Of a stretch of 64,000 nt of DNA, positions 49,095 to 59,252 are shown piece after piece. The DNA is from Ornithodoros turicata (lineage: Eukaryota; Arthropoda; Arachnida; Ixodida; Argasidae): the NCBI RefSeq assembly GCF_037126465.1, contig NC_088209.1:1-64000 (forward strand). The letters run 5' to 3'. Within the stretch, counting starts at the first letter, position 1. Every line of letters begins with the position of its first letter. The notes beneath the pieces are model-generated. The model was not told the origin of the DNA. It did not search any database and saw only the letters and a program-made list of their open reading frames with translations. The position numbers and the translations under genes were made by a program.

Positions 49095-49862
49095 CAACGT
49101 TTCCGTTTCGGTTTTCGGTGCCGCCACACCTCCAGCTTTTTGTTGTCCTTCTTGCTTTTCTTTCCTTTTTAAAAAAAAAAAAAAAAGACGATTGAGACTG
49201 TGACAAAATTTAATCCCTCTAGGTTCTGAAGTCTATTTTGAGGACTCCACGGATACATGCATACAAGAGACAACGTTTATTCAAAATACACACATACGTA
49301 ATTTCTGTGAAGAGCTAATATGAACATGGTTTCCAGGAATGTTATTCACGCTTGCAACTTCCAGGTCACCATAACCGTATAAGAACTATGCTTCTGCTAT
49401 TTACTGTACTTATACGGTCCAGTTTGATAGTTCATTTTAGTTTTAGTTCTTCAGCGTTAATTTTAATTTGCTTCATTGAGGTTTATTTCATAAATTTATC
49501 TACATGATATGGTGAAGAATTGCAATAATTCGGGTCCTGCGGTACCCGAATTATTACCGTAAATTATTGTCGTTTCCGTTTCTCTTTCAGGTATTCTAAC
49601 TGTGCGATATCCGTTTCCGTTTCTGTTACCTTTCCCTGATTCTTTTAGCTTATGGGAGCTGTGCAGTGTGCACTCCAAACAAATTTTGCAATAACTAGGT
49701 TACGGCACATATGTTGGTATTAGGGTTAGCAGTCACTTGTGAGTAAACTTAAGGATTTTTTTTTTTTTTACAGTGTATGAATCGACTGTAATATCCTCGC
49801 ATTCGTTCTCGAATAAGCTTCACCGGGAGATCACGATAATAATTGAATTTGGTTCTAAAATA
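49095..49862. other. Intergenic DNA with TTTCCG words
   Basis: CGTTTCCGTTTC-like words continue just after the LINE and again near 49565-49640; an A17-type homopolymer sits near 49170. No gene seen. Confidence 0.5.
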
Positions 49863-50701
49863 CCGTATTTTCACGCGTATTAGCCGCACCGCAGATAAGC
49901 CGCAGGACTCGTTTTTGGATACATTTTGAAAATGTTTTTGCAGATAAGCCGCGGGTAATACGACGCGACTGCTTTGTGCGCTAAGCCAGTGATGCACAAA
50001 CAAAATCAATAGAGACTCTCAACGCTCGTCGACGGCGTACTCCCTGCCAGCTGCCCTGTTCCCGTACTGGTCCGCGACGTCGACGACTTTTAGTTTGAAG
50101 CTGCTGTCGTAGCTGCGCCTCCGCGTTGGAGCCATGCCTTACCTCTAACTGCCGTGCCCGTGTCCACGAATGCTGTTGCTCAGGTCAAATGAGAACTGAC
50201 GCTTAGCTGACCACGTTTTATCCCGATGTCAGGTGTATTGAACCCTTCCTGCCGACAAAGGAGACCGTAGGGAAGGTCATAAACCCTGTGGTCCATATTC
50301 CGGTGTCGGCATGATGTATAACAAAGGAGGTCAGTTGTAGTGTTCTACTAAGATCGGATTGTGCCCTTGTTGCGTGTTTTTTGCCGATTGATGAATTAGT
50401 GCTGTTCCAGGAGACATTAATCACTGTCACCCCTTTTGTTAAAGCTTCGTGGGGGAATGTATTCGGAAGGTCAGTCCACTCGAATGTGGACCCGTCCTTG
50501 TTCCGTATTGTTCGTGCACTAGCAGGGCGGTCCTGTTTCTAAAAACATGAGGAACTGTCGGCCCTTTCGTGTAATCCGGGGTATGCGGAAAATACCAGGG
50601 AAAAATAGCCATCAGATAAGCCGCACCTGTGGATAAGCCGCAGAGCGTCCGCGAAAAAAAAAATCACGCATAAGCCGCTGCTAATACGCGTGAAAATACG
50701 G
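49863..50701 (-). mobile_element. Pogo-like DNA transposon, internally deleted
   Basis: 839 bp between perfect inverted ends CCGTATTTTCACGCGTATTA / TAATACGCGTGAAAATACGG, flanked by TA on each side (49861-49862, 50702-50703). The word ATAAGCCGC recurs several times near both ends. TA target sites are the rule for Tc1/mariner/pogo elements, and the remnant open frame at 50019-50135 fits a pogo-type transposase N-terminus. The catalytic DDE region is not visible, so the copy is non-autonomous. Confidence 0.85.
50019..50135 (-). pseudogene. Pogo-type transposase N-terminal remnant
   Basis: A 38-codon frame starting MAPTRRRSYDSSFKLKVVD and continuing with ADQYGNRAAGREYAVDE before TGA. The basic start, the FKLKVV core and the GNRAAxREY helix are typical of the Brinker-like/pogo helix-turn-helix DNA-binding domain at the start of pogo/Tigger transposases. 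It stops where the second half of the domain would follow. It lies inside, and in the orientation expected for, the TA-flanked element. Confidence 0.7.
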
Positions 50702-50703
50702 TA

Positions 50704-51275
50704 GTTGTCGCTTCTATGACGCTACAGTTTCCGATACCAATAACTTTTTTTTCTTTAAGAGTCTTTAAAATTCTATCCGTCATCCATTGCATATAGATTT
50801 ATCATAAAGTCCACTTTTGCACCAAAGCGCTGAGGTATTCATAGCAGTTTGTGTCTTAGTAACAATATCTAAACATTTTTCGTTTGCATTACCATTCCTA
50901 ATGGGTTCTTGTGTGTGTTTAATAAGTAGTAATCGTACTTTACAGTAATTTATACCACTTGTGAGATTTGGTTTGGATCTAGATAGCTTTGAGTTTGAAA
51001 AGGTAATTGACAAAAATAATGAACACTGTAGGGTCCAGCACTTTGTGCACAAAAATCTTCCAAAATATGCATGCAAATATGCAGCACGAAACGTCTAAAT
51101 GCAGAAATATTATGATGCCAGGAATGTTGCTCCGGAAGCTTTCGCATAACTGGGAACTATATAAACACGTACATTGTCTAAAAACATTCTACAAATGAAA
51201 ATGCACGTTCCTTGTTGGATATTGGAACGTACGTTCACGCATGCGCGCTCAGGTATTCCTTGTTGGTCATTGCAG
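50704..51275. other. Intergenic DNA
   Basis: A+T-rich, no recognisable repeat or gene. The stretch ends in a pyrimidine-containing acceptor-like tract TTGTTGGTCATTGCAG before the possible exon at 51276. Confidence 0.45.
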
Positions 51276-51463
51276 AGTGCCACTATGACCATACTCTGGT
51301 TTTCAAAGGTGCGTGCTTTGTCCCTGTTGTGCAAGTTGAGAAAGCCATCTACTGTGAAAACGTGTGCTGCCCCGCTGCATGTCATTACGGCGAATTAGCT
51401 AGCTACCTAGATGCCATGTGCAGACAGCTCTTCCAGAACGGCGCCTCCACCGGTCTTGAATGA
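51276..51463 (+). CDS. Possible terminal exon of a Cys-rich protein
   Basis: After an acceptor-like TTGTTGGTCATTGCAG, an open frame of about 61 codons runs to TGA at 51461-51463, with AATAAA 69 bp further on (51532-51537). Residues CHYDHTLVFKGACF, YCENVCCPAACHYG and LDAMCRQLF give seven or more cysteines. The spacing vaguely recalls small secreted single-VWC-type proteins of arthropods, but I do not recognise the gene. The frame also extends upstream to an ATG at 51212 and could be read as an intronless 83-codon gene. It might be chance. Confidence 0.3.
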
Positions 51464-51561
51464 TTCGATTCTCTTATTTTTATCAACCACAGCTTGAACT
51501 CGCTGACTAGTTATAATATATGACGATCAGGAATAAATATGCCGAAATCTGCAATTATATG

Positions 51562-52030
51562 CTACACGAAACATTGTAGATTTGTGTTCCTGAGGTTCGG
51601 AAAAGGTGTGATATCCGTTAGAACGCTTTCTAAAAATATGCATTTTGCATGAACTGCCGGGCCCAAATGATCTGTAATATACTCCTCAACAGCTTCGGGA
51701 TTTAGATCATCACAACTTACATTTGTTATGATATAATCTAATAAAGTGGCAGAGTTGCAGGTAACTCGTGTAGGTTTAGTAACTACGTTTCCAAAGGAGT
51801 ACGAATTCAAAACGTAACTATATGAGTTTGATGTTTCTTGATCTGACCACTCACTATTAAAATCGCCACATAAATATATACGTTTTTCCCACGAACGTAA
51901 TTTAAACAACACCTCTTCATCTTCTAATAGGTACAGGTTAATACTCAAGGACTCCAATGGTTATGTTATGATAAAGTTCAATGAAAAATGATTCACAGCT
52001 CTCTTGAACGGTAAAATTTTGGTCTTTGCG
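51562..52030 (-). pseudogene. CR1/L2-like LINE endonuclease fragment
   Basis: A 131-codon minus frame contains YLCGDFNSEW, SATLLDYIITN and ITDHLGPAVH, the conserved GDFN, TLLDxI and DH blocks of the AP-type endonuclease of non-LTR retrotransposons. Upstream, after a frameshift near 51955, the reading continues in another frame with ESCESFFIELYHNITIGV, the strand that precedes GDFN in CR1/L2-type proteins. Both ends are missing, there is no RT, and it is a dead fragment. Confidence 0.82.
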
Positions 52031-53119
52031 TATTATAGACGTATTACTTTGTACCCGCCGGTGTATTTAAAGGGTCTCTGACCAGAAGCTGGAGAGACTT
52101 TTCCGTAGTGGCTACCGATAGAATACACAAAAGCAACTTCACATACGAAAATGCATGCCTCAACACCTCGTAGTTTTCGTAAACTCGAATTTTGAACATC
52201 GCGGTTCACGCCGACGCTGGCACACCTAGCGTCAAACCAAGAGAACGTACGCATATATAGAAAACTAATCTGGTCATCCCACTGGGATGGCGTCAATCGC
52301 CCATGCAATCAGCGCGCAGAATGCCGTCACGTGATCGAGTACTACAACAGCAACTTTCAGCAAGAACCAACATTGTTACACCGATATACTGTTGTCACAA
52401 TGTCTGGAAATAAAAAGTACGCATATACTTCGAAATCTGCGACCTGTTTTATAACTGCGATAATCCAATTAGCGATTTCCGTGGAAAGAGGAACTAGCTA
52501 CGAGGCTATGAGCTACGACGACTTTCGGGATCCAGCGCGCTGTTTCACAGCGTTAGTGTAGTGTGTGTATTTCCAAGTTTTCTTTATTTATATCTTTTGG
52601 AACAACGACCAATATATCGAGGTACACAGACTTCATTTGACATGCCTCGGCTGTGTCGTCAAAGCGAGATTTCTCGGCGGGCATTCAGTTCCGTACGATA
52701 CTGCGCGTTCAACCGCAGCGGCAGGTATGGTTGGCAGCGGATTTTGCCAATCGTATTTGAAGAATGTAGACTATGAGACGGACCCCTCAATATGAGTACA
52801 AAGAACCTCCGCCTACAGCATTCCGCAGTGCTTTCCTTGAATCTATCTTCCAAGACTCTTGCATCTGGACGTGACGAGCTTAGTGTCTTCTGTATAATTT
52901 ATACAGATTAGTGATTTGATAGTGATTACTCTCCTTGTGAGAATTACCTTGTGGCATGCAGATGTTAGGAGACCATTTAGGCAACAAAGAAAAATAAGGA
53001 TGAAAGAAAATTGAAGTTTACGCACTAAATCAAAAGATATACTGTACGATTCCGAGTGTTGTTCAGAATGCAGCCACGCCATTGCAGTAAGCAACATCTA
53101 CAGTACGTAAAATGAAGCT
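52031..53119. other. Intergenic DNA
   Basis: Short frames (52033-52308 minus, 52331-52561 plus, 52565-52795 plus) have no recognisable domain. No repeat recognised. Confidence 0.45.
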
Positions 53120-53182
53120 GTGTATTCCGCATCTAGGTGTAACATTTTAATTGTCACAGCAGTGTACACCAATGTAGTTCAT

Positions 53183-53218
53183 GACATCCTTGGACAAGAT
53201 GTGGAACCAAATGTTGGA
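53183..53218 (+). other. Degenerate 2A-like motif
   Basis: The frame reads DILGQDVEPNVG, close to the DxExNPGP ribosome-skipping motif that occurs near the N-terminus of some LINE proteins, but the essential Pro-Gly-Pro is lost. It may mark the start of a decayed LINE frame or be coincidence. Confidence 0.25.
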
Positions 53219-53336
53219 AATACCAGGCAGGGATCAGGTACAAGTTTTCTGCTATTTGTTTTCCTTATAATATGCAGCGTACTGCACATAGTAAAGAAAG
53301 GCTCTGGATTCTAAACCAACGCAGTCGAAATCCTTA

Positions 53337-53455
53337 CAACAACAACAACAGCATAGATGAATGGATGATGATGATGATGTGGGATGTTTCCCTGCGTTGA
53401 GTGCAGGACCCTACCCCATTCCAAAAAGGTTCATATGAAAGGATGACGACAGGAT
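53337..53455 (-). mobile_element. 119-bp LINE 3'-end insertion
   Basis: On the minus strand it reads GGGGTAGGGTCCTGCACTCA..., a CATCATCATC run, and a (TTG)n tail, matching in order the last ~90 bp of the LINE at 47060-49083 (GGGGTAGCGTTCCACTCC..., TTCATCATCAC, (TTG)n). It is flanked by a perfect 10-bp duplication GAAATCCTTA (53327-53336 and 53456-53465). It interrupts an older CR1/L2-like fragment. Confidence 0.82.
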
Positions 53456-53465
53456 GAAATCCTTA

Positions 53466-53990
53466 GTTTACCCCAAGCTGTACTATTGTTGTCTAATCTG
53501 GGGAAACACCATATAGGGCAAGTGCGATAAAATTGCAGTGCACAAAAAAAAAAGAACGAAAGCCTGGTGTATGACTACCATGTCTACTGGTGCAATGTGC
53601 TGGACCCTCGTTGCAAAGAGGTCCACCAGGGGTGCCACTACAATCCATGCATCCATCCAGCTCCTCAGCTCCTTCAAGACATGCAAAATACAGTAGACAA
53701 AGTGTTCACTTGCAAATCAGACATTTATAGAAAATTGCCTTGCGCCATCTCAAACACTTGCCATTACGGTATGAAATCCATCACACCACCTTACAAGGTT
53801 CCACTGCTACGGACCAACTACGGAAATCAGCAGAAACCGTTCCTTTTCCGAACAAATTTTTTCAACTGATTCGAAATGGCCTTCCTGTGTCCAGATTTAA
53901 AACAGAGTTACACAAACTTGTTGAAGTCTTATTAGGGACAGGCCACTCTGTTACGTTTTTTTTTTTTTTGTGTGTGTGAAAATGTGCGCA
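53466..53990 (+). pseudogene. CR1/L2-like RT C-terminal fragment
   Basis: The first frame gives LYYCCLIWGNTI and GKCDKIAV, then after a frame change VPLLRTNYGNQQ and FKTELHKLVEVLL. These follow the order of the RT thumb and C-terminal region of CR1/L2 LINEs (Y-C-x-x-x-WG, QKKAIR-like region, RTNYG, final SFK-x-x-L helix). Stops and at least one frameshift disable it. The reading continues on the left of the 119-bp insertion. Confidence 0.68.
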
Positions 53991-54150
53991 GCTCGGTGCA
54001 ATTGTGTATTTTATTTATGTGGTCGTAATCTGCTGTATGCTCGGAGTGGTAATATCTCGGTTATCGCACACTGTATTGGTGCTAGCCACCTCATCAGGCT
54101 GATGCCTTTCGTGCCTGGTAGCCTCATTTAATTTTCTATGAAGTGAGATC
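53991..54150 (+). repeat. Probable LINE 3' untranslated tail
   Basis: Follows the RT fragment; it contains GTGCTAGCCACCTCATCAGG and a T-rich run and ends at the gypsy LTR. Not identified further. Confidence 0.4.
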
Positions 54151-54296
54151 TGTCGGAGAAAGCGGTAGACTAGACACAGGTTGCCGTGAGAGCCAGGTCA
54201 GTCGAACTAGAGCCCGAGCTGGCCGAGGCAAAGGTTTTTATTACCCGCACGCCTAGGTTATTGGTGCGCGGGAATGGTAATGGCGATGCCGCTACA
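54151..54296 (-). repeat. 3' LTR of gypsy element
   Basis: 146 bp; on the minus strand begins TGTAGCGGCATC and ends CTTTCTCCGACA. Confidence 0.92.
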
Positions 54297-54310
54297 GGGC
54301 TCCCCCCCTA
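54297..54310 (-). other. Polypurine tract of gypsy element
   Basis: On the minus strand TAGGGGGGGAGCCC lies directly before the 3' LTR. Confidence 0.8.
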
Positions 54311-55597
54311 GTGAGGCGTCGGAAGATGCTGTGGGGCCCAGGTGACGTGTCGGCGGCGGGGGGGAGGCGATGAAGTCGAGGGTGGAGAGTGAAGTGCGGA
54401 TGAAGTGGCAGGAAGAATTGGCGTCGGCCCTGTGTGGGAGTTAACGGCGCTGGGGGACGTCGCAGGAACGTCGAGGAAGGCGGGCTTCAATCGCTGCAGG
54501 GCGACAGTCTCCTCTCGGTTCTTTACCAGGATGGTGTAATGCGTAGGAGATCTTCGCACGACAGCGTACGGGCCGGAGTATGGGTGCTGAAGGGGCCTCT
54601 TGACTGCGTCGCACCTGAGGAAGACGTGTGAGCACGTTTCAAGTTCGGGGTGCTGGTACGTCACAGCAGAGCGTGGCACACGCGGGGGAATCGGGTGGAG
54701 GGCGGCCATTGTTTGGCGAAGGCGGGACACGTAGTCGGCTGGTGATGGAGACGGGAAGTCGGGAGGTGGGTCGATGATATCGCCAGGCAAGCGAAGAGAC
54801 GTCCCGAAAACTAATTCCGCCGATGTGCAGCCTAAGTCTGGCTTATAAGCCGACCGAACTCCCAGCAGAGCTAGGGGCAGGACTTCTGTCCAAGGAAGGT
54901 CAGATGAGGTCCGGAGCGCGGCTTTCAGCTGGCGGTGAAAGCGCTCAACGAGGCCGTTGGAAGCCGGGTGGTAGGCGGTTGTTCGAATACGTTTGGTGCC
55001 AAGGGCTTGCGTGAGGTTGGAAAACAGGTTGGACTCGAACTGCGCGCCCCGGTCTGTGGTGATGATTGACGGAACACCGAACCGCGATACCCAGGTGGAG
55101 ATGAAGGCTGAGGCGACTGTGGCGGCGGTAGCGTCGTGAATGGGAATGGCTTCGGGCCACCGGGTGAAGCGATCGACGATGGTCAGAATATACCGGTGGC
55201 CAGCACATACCGGAAGCGGTCCAACCAGATCAATGTGGAGATGCGCGAAACGGTCGTCGGGGGGCAAGAACCTTTCTGGTGCTCTGCGGACGTGCCGTTG
55301 CACTTTGCTGCGCTGACAGGGAAGGCAAACGCGCACCCAGTTCTTGACGTCCTTGTTCATGTGCGGCCAGACATACCGTTGGGAAATCAAGCGCAGAGAA
55401 GCGCGGGCGCCGGGGTGAGAGAGCGCATGGTACGTCTCGAAGATGCGACGTCGCAGGGAAGAGGGGACGAAAGGTCGGGGCCGTCCCTGAGAAGTGTCGC
55501 AGGCAACCAGAGTGGAGGAACCGGGTAAGGCGACATCTTCGATGGTCAAAGAAGCCGCGCCAGAGCGGTACTGAGCCAGCTCGGCGTCGGAAGACTA
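54308..55597 (-). pseudogene. pol: Gypsy pol, integrase part (after nonsense codon)
   Basis: In frame with the upstream pol part, separated only by TAG at 55595-55597. Counting from the Leu codon at 55549: the zinc-binding HHCC has H41, H45, C75 and C78; the catalytic triad is D107 (HIDLVGP), D166 (TTDRGAQF) and E202 (SNGLVERF), with the usual 35 residues between the second and third. Integrase would insert the cDNA into host DNA. The C-terminal tail is Pro/Ser-rich and lacks a clear chromodomain. The domain itself looks intact but could only be made by readthrough. Confidence 0.92.
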
Positions 55598-57532
55598 TGC
55601 TTGGGCCAGGGCGTCGAGAGAGAGTGCAGGCAGCGATCCGAGAGCGTTCACGCGACTGAGAGCATCCGCCGCTGCATTGTCAGCACCGCTGACGTGTTGA
55701 ATGTCGGTGGTGAATTCCGCGACGAACGCAAGGTGACGGGTTTCGCGAGGACTGTATTTGGTACCTGATGCAGAGAAGGCGTATACAAGGGGCTTGTGGT
55801 CAGTAAGCACTGTAAATGCACGGCCTTCCAAGAAAGGTCGGAAGTGCTTTATCGTGAGGTAGATGGCTAAAAGTTCTCGTCCAAAGGTGCTGTACCTCGT
55901 CTCTGGCGGTTTGAGCTTGCGAGAGAAGAACGCCAAGGGGCGCCACGCTCCTCTGATACGCTGTTGAAGCACGGCGCCGACGGCTGTGCTGGAGGCGTCA
56001 ACCATAATGGACGTTTCGGCGTCATGGCAGGGGTGGAAAAGGAGCGATGCGCTCGCAAGTTCTTCCTTAATGGCCTTGAACGCGGCAGTGGCTTCTTCGG
56101 TCCATGATAGAGGCGGTGGGGACATAGTACGTTTAGAAGTAAGCATGGCTTCGAGTGGAATAAGCTTGGCCGCGCACGACGGAATGAAGCGCCGGAAAAA
56201 GTTGATTAACCCAAGGAACTGGCGCAGCTTGGTCAAGGAAGTGGGAAGCGGGAAGTCCTGGATGGCCGCAACTCTGGAAGGCAAAGGCAGGATTCCCTGG
56301 CTGTTGACACGGTGCCCGAGGAAATCGAGTTCCGGAACGCCGAACTCGCTCTTCGCTGCGTTAATGATGATTCCATAGTCGTGAAGACGGGAGAACAGCG
56401 CACGAAGGTGTTGCTCGTGTTCGGCCGGCGAACGACTTGCGACGAGGATATCATCAATATACGCATAGACGAAGGGGAAGCCGCGGATGATGTTGTCCAC
56501 AAACCGCTGGAACGTCTGAGCGGCGTTCCGCAACCCGAAGGGCATCCGCAGAAACTCGAATAATCCGAAAGGTGTTGTGATCGCGGTTTTGGCTATGTCC
56601 TCTTCGGCCATCGGGATCTGGTGGTACGCACGGACAAGATTTATTTTGGAGAATACTGTGGCGCCCTCCAGCTGCGCAGCAAAATCCAAGATGTGCGGTA
56701 TGGGGTATCTGTCCGGGATAGTGGCTTGATTCAAAGCGCGATAGTCGCCGCACGGTCTCCAATCTCCGGTCTTTTTGGGCACCATGTGCAATGGCGACGA
56801 CCAGGTGCTTGATGACGGCCGGACGATTCCGAGCTCAAGCATGTGGTCGAATTCTGCTTTGGCTACCCGGAACTTCTCGGGTGCCAGACGACGCGGGCGA
56901 AAGTGGACCGGTGGGCCACGGGTGGTGATGTGGTGGACCACGTCGTGCTGCACAGGCTTGGTCCAGTCAGGTGGCTGGGTGAGTGCCGGGAATTCCTTCA
57001 GTATGGCGGCGAAGGGTGATTCAGCTGGTGATTCAGGCACGGCACAGGCCAAGACACGCAACGGTGGAGTCGATAGACGTAGTCCGTGCACTGACAAGGA
57101 AGTAGTCCTGTCGATCAGACGCTTCCCGTGAACGTCTACCAGCAACTTGAAGTGATTTAAAAAGTCGGATCCGAGGATGGCTTGTGTGACGTCTGCAAGC
57201 AGGAAAAGCCATCGGAAGTCTCTTCTGAGCCCAATGTTGAGAGTGAGCGACTGCTGGCCATAAACCGGGATAATGGAACCGTTGGCGGCCTTGAGTGTGG
57301 AGCAAGGTTGTCGGGAACGGGAATAGCGCGCACCGGCGGGGATGACGCTGACCTCGGCGCCCGTATCGACCAGGAGCCTTAAGCCAGATACACGGTCTAC
57401 GATACGAAAGAGGCGGCTGTCGCCGAGGCCGAATCCACTTGCCGCCATTAGTGGGCGGCCGGCGGGTTTCCCGTCCAAGAACAGGGGAGCAAGCAGTGGT
57501 GGGCTTCGGCACCGAAGCGATGGTGGTACCAA
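55595..57532 (-). pseudogene. pol: Gypsy pol: protease, RT, RNase H
   Basis: 645 codons ending at a TAG that interrupts pol. Aspartic protease motif [14 protein letters not shown] (D56-T-G); RT with YIDD at 358-361 and the [21 protein letters not shown] segment typical of Ty3/gypsy; RNase H with D512 (VDASS), E553, D578 (LTDHKPL) and D618 ([12 protein letters not shown]). The first RT catalytic residue, expected as Asp in the FSKxDL motif, is Asn (N298; AAT at 56639-56641 on the minus strand), a change expected to abolish polymerisation. The frame overlaps gag by 85 bp in another reading frame, so expression would have needed ribosomal frameshifting. Confidence 0.93.
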
Positions 57533-58371
57533 CAGAGGCCATCCTGGTTCGCAGAACGAGATCGCGATCGCCGTGGCGACGGGGAACCTCTGCGGAACCT
57601 TGGGCGACGGGGGCTCGGGGATCGTGGGCGAGCAACCAGCGTCGCAACCAATTGCGTAAGGCTATTAACCTGCTGGAGTATAGCTTCGGTGGCTGGAGTG
57701 GGTTGGGAAACCGAAGGACAAGCTTCTGGGATGGGCGGAATGGCTGGGGGAACCGCTCGCCCTCTAGTCTGGGTAGCCGGTTGCTCGAGAACGGAAAGAG
57801 AAGGAGATGAGGCAACCTCCATGACAGCATCCGCGAGGGTGGCGAGCTCGTCGATGGGAAGATTCGCGGCTGCTGCCAAGACCATCTGCACGTTATTGGG
57901 TAAGCGCTGCATGAACAGCTGACGCAATAATTTGTCGCCGGCCTGCGGAGCGTCATCTCCCAAGAGCTGCTTCATGCGGCGCAAGAGCTGGGTAGGCCGC
58001 CTGTCGCCGAGCTCTTCCGCCGATAAGAGCTGCCTCAGACGGTCACGGTCGGAGGCGGACGTACGCTTCAGCAGGGCAGACTTGAGTTGGTCATACGCGT
58101 TCTGCGTTGGGGGAGAGATTATCAGATCTTGTACTTCCTCGGCGGCCGCGGGAGACAGGGCGGAGATGACATGATAGAAACGAGTGGTCTGAGGAGTCAC
58201 ACCGGCCAGATGGAACTGGGCGTCCGCCTGGGCGAACCAGATAGCTGGATTGCGATCCCAGTAGGCTGGAAGTTTAACGGCGATGGCTCCTACATGGTGC
58301 TGTTGTCCGTCAGAGTTGGGCTGTAGGGAACCTGTGCTAGACGACGACGGAGGTGGGTCGCCTTGATGCAT
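57448..58371 (-). CDS. gag: Gypsy gag
   Basis: 307 codons, starting shortly after the primer-binding site. The middle (about residues 35-190) is helical and Leu/Ala-rich with [17 protein letters not shown] and [16 protein letters not shown], the usual gag capsid pattern of arthropod gypsy elements. The C-terminus is Pro/Arg/Ser-rich and ends with [18 protein letters not shown], a Cys/His zinc-knuckle-like motif. Gag would package the RNA. No stop or frameshift is visible, so the frame itself is intact. A third-frame open stretch at 57033-57956 is a shadow. Confidence 0.88.
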   Translation of the reverse strand: MHQGDPPPSSSSTGSLQPNSDGQQHHVGAIAVKLPAYWDRNPAIWFAQADAQFHLAGVTPQTTRFYHVISALSPAAAEEVQDLIISPPTQNAYDQLKSALLKRTSASDRDRLRQLLSAEELGDRRPTQLLRRMKQLLGDDAPQAGDKLLRQLFMQRLPNNVQMVLAAAANLPIDELATLADAVMEVASSPSLSVLEQPATQTRGRAVPPAIPPIPEACPSVSQPTPATEAILQQVNSLTQLVATLVARPRSPSPRRPRFRRGSPSPRRSRSRSANQDGLCWYHHRFGAEAHHCLLPCSWTGNPPAAH

Positions 58372-58412
58372 CGCCGACGGAAAAGGGAAAGTAGCGTCGT
58401 TCCAGAAAGGAA

Positions 58413-58427
58413 CGTCCGGGTCACCAA
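58413..58427 (-). other. Primer-binding site of gypsy element
   Basis: On the minus strand TTGGTGACCCGGACG follows the 5' LTR directly; it resembles the complement of the tRNA-Trp 3' end and the site in the miniature LTR element at 24030. Confidence 0.75.
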
Positions 58428-58573
58428 TGTCGGAGAAAGAGGTGGACTAGACACAGGTTGCCGTGAGAGCCAGGCCAGTCGAACTAGAGCCCGAGCTGGC
58501 CGAGGCAAAGGTTTTTATTACCCGCGCGCCTAGGTTATTGGTGCGCGGGAATGGTAATGGCGATGCCGCTAGA
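58428..58573 (-). repeat. 5' LTR of gypsy element
   Basis: 146 bp; five substitutions relative to the 3' LTR; the outer terminus reads TCTAGCGG in place of TGTAGCGG. Confidence 0.92.
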
Positions 58574-59252
58574 GGTCCTCATAAATTTATATGGCTTCTT
58601 TTAACAATGTTTTTAACAATGTTTAACTTCATGGAAGTGGAAGGAAGAGGAGAGGAAGACATCTGCAATGGTCATGACAGTTGTCCGTCAGGTACGGGAC
58701 CAATCTCTTTTATAAATGTGGTATATAGCGTGAAGTTGTTACTAACAAAAAGTTTTTTGTTCCCTTCAAAGGAATCTACAGGTGGTGAGCACGCGTAAGG
58801 GCTTGACATATCTCAATACAACTTAGACCTGCCTGTTGCACATGAGATGTGTGACTCTACTTACACACACAAGCTTCTGCAGGTTCGACGCATGTATATT
58901 TTGAAACATGAAAGACAGAGTGCTAAAAATATATCTGAGGAGAAAAATTGAGCAGTTCATTGCAGTAATTCTATCGATTTATTTTATGCATTTTTGGAAA
59001 TATATAGTGATGGCAAGATTACCTGTGTTGTACTGCCAGACCATCTGCTATTGGAGTTCCATGTCCTATAGTTATTAATATAATAGCTGTTTGAGGCTAT
59101 TACATATTTATTATGAAAGTTTTGTGCCTGTGAGCTCCTGCAAATGTGCTCTGCGGTGATCATACTGGACAGAGAGCTATGCCTGTATAATAACAGTGAC
59201 TAATGTTCTTCTGCCCATAACCCGATTCCTAGGGTACATCCGCACCCTTGGA
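58574..59252. other. Intergenic DNA
   Basis: No clear gene. A frame through MEVEGRGEEDICNGHDSCPS followed by CAG/GTACGG looks like an exon end but has no recognisable domain. Confidence 0.4.

Larger units (their letters stand above)
54151..58573 (-). mobile_element. Ty3/gypsy LTR retrotransposon, inactivated
   Basis: A 4423-bp element with 146-bp LTRs, a primer-binding site, gag, a single pol frame (protease, RT, RNase H, integrase) and a polypurine tract, all on the minus strand. The LTRs differ at 5 of 146 sites (about 96.6% identity), including the outermost TG of the 5' LTR (now TC). Flanking bases GATC (54147-54150) and GGTC (58574-58577) could be a mutated 4-bp target duplication. Very short LTRs are unusual for the group. 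An in-frame TAG and a lost RT catalytic Asp make it inactive. Confidence 0.93.

Noticed and set aside
57033..57956. 307-codon minus-strand frame overlapping gag and pol
   Set aside because: Shadow frame of the gypsy element; gag and pol in the other two frames carry the conserved motifs.
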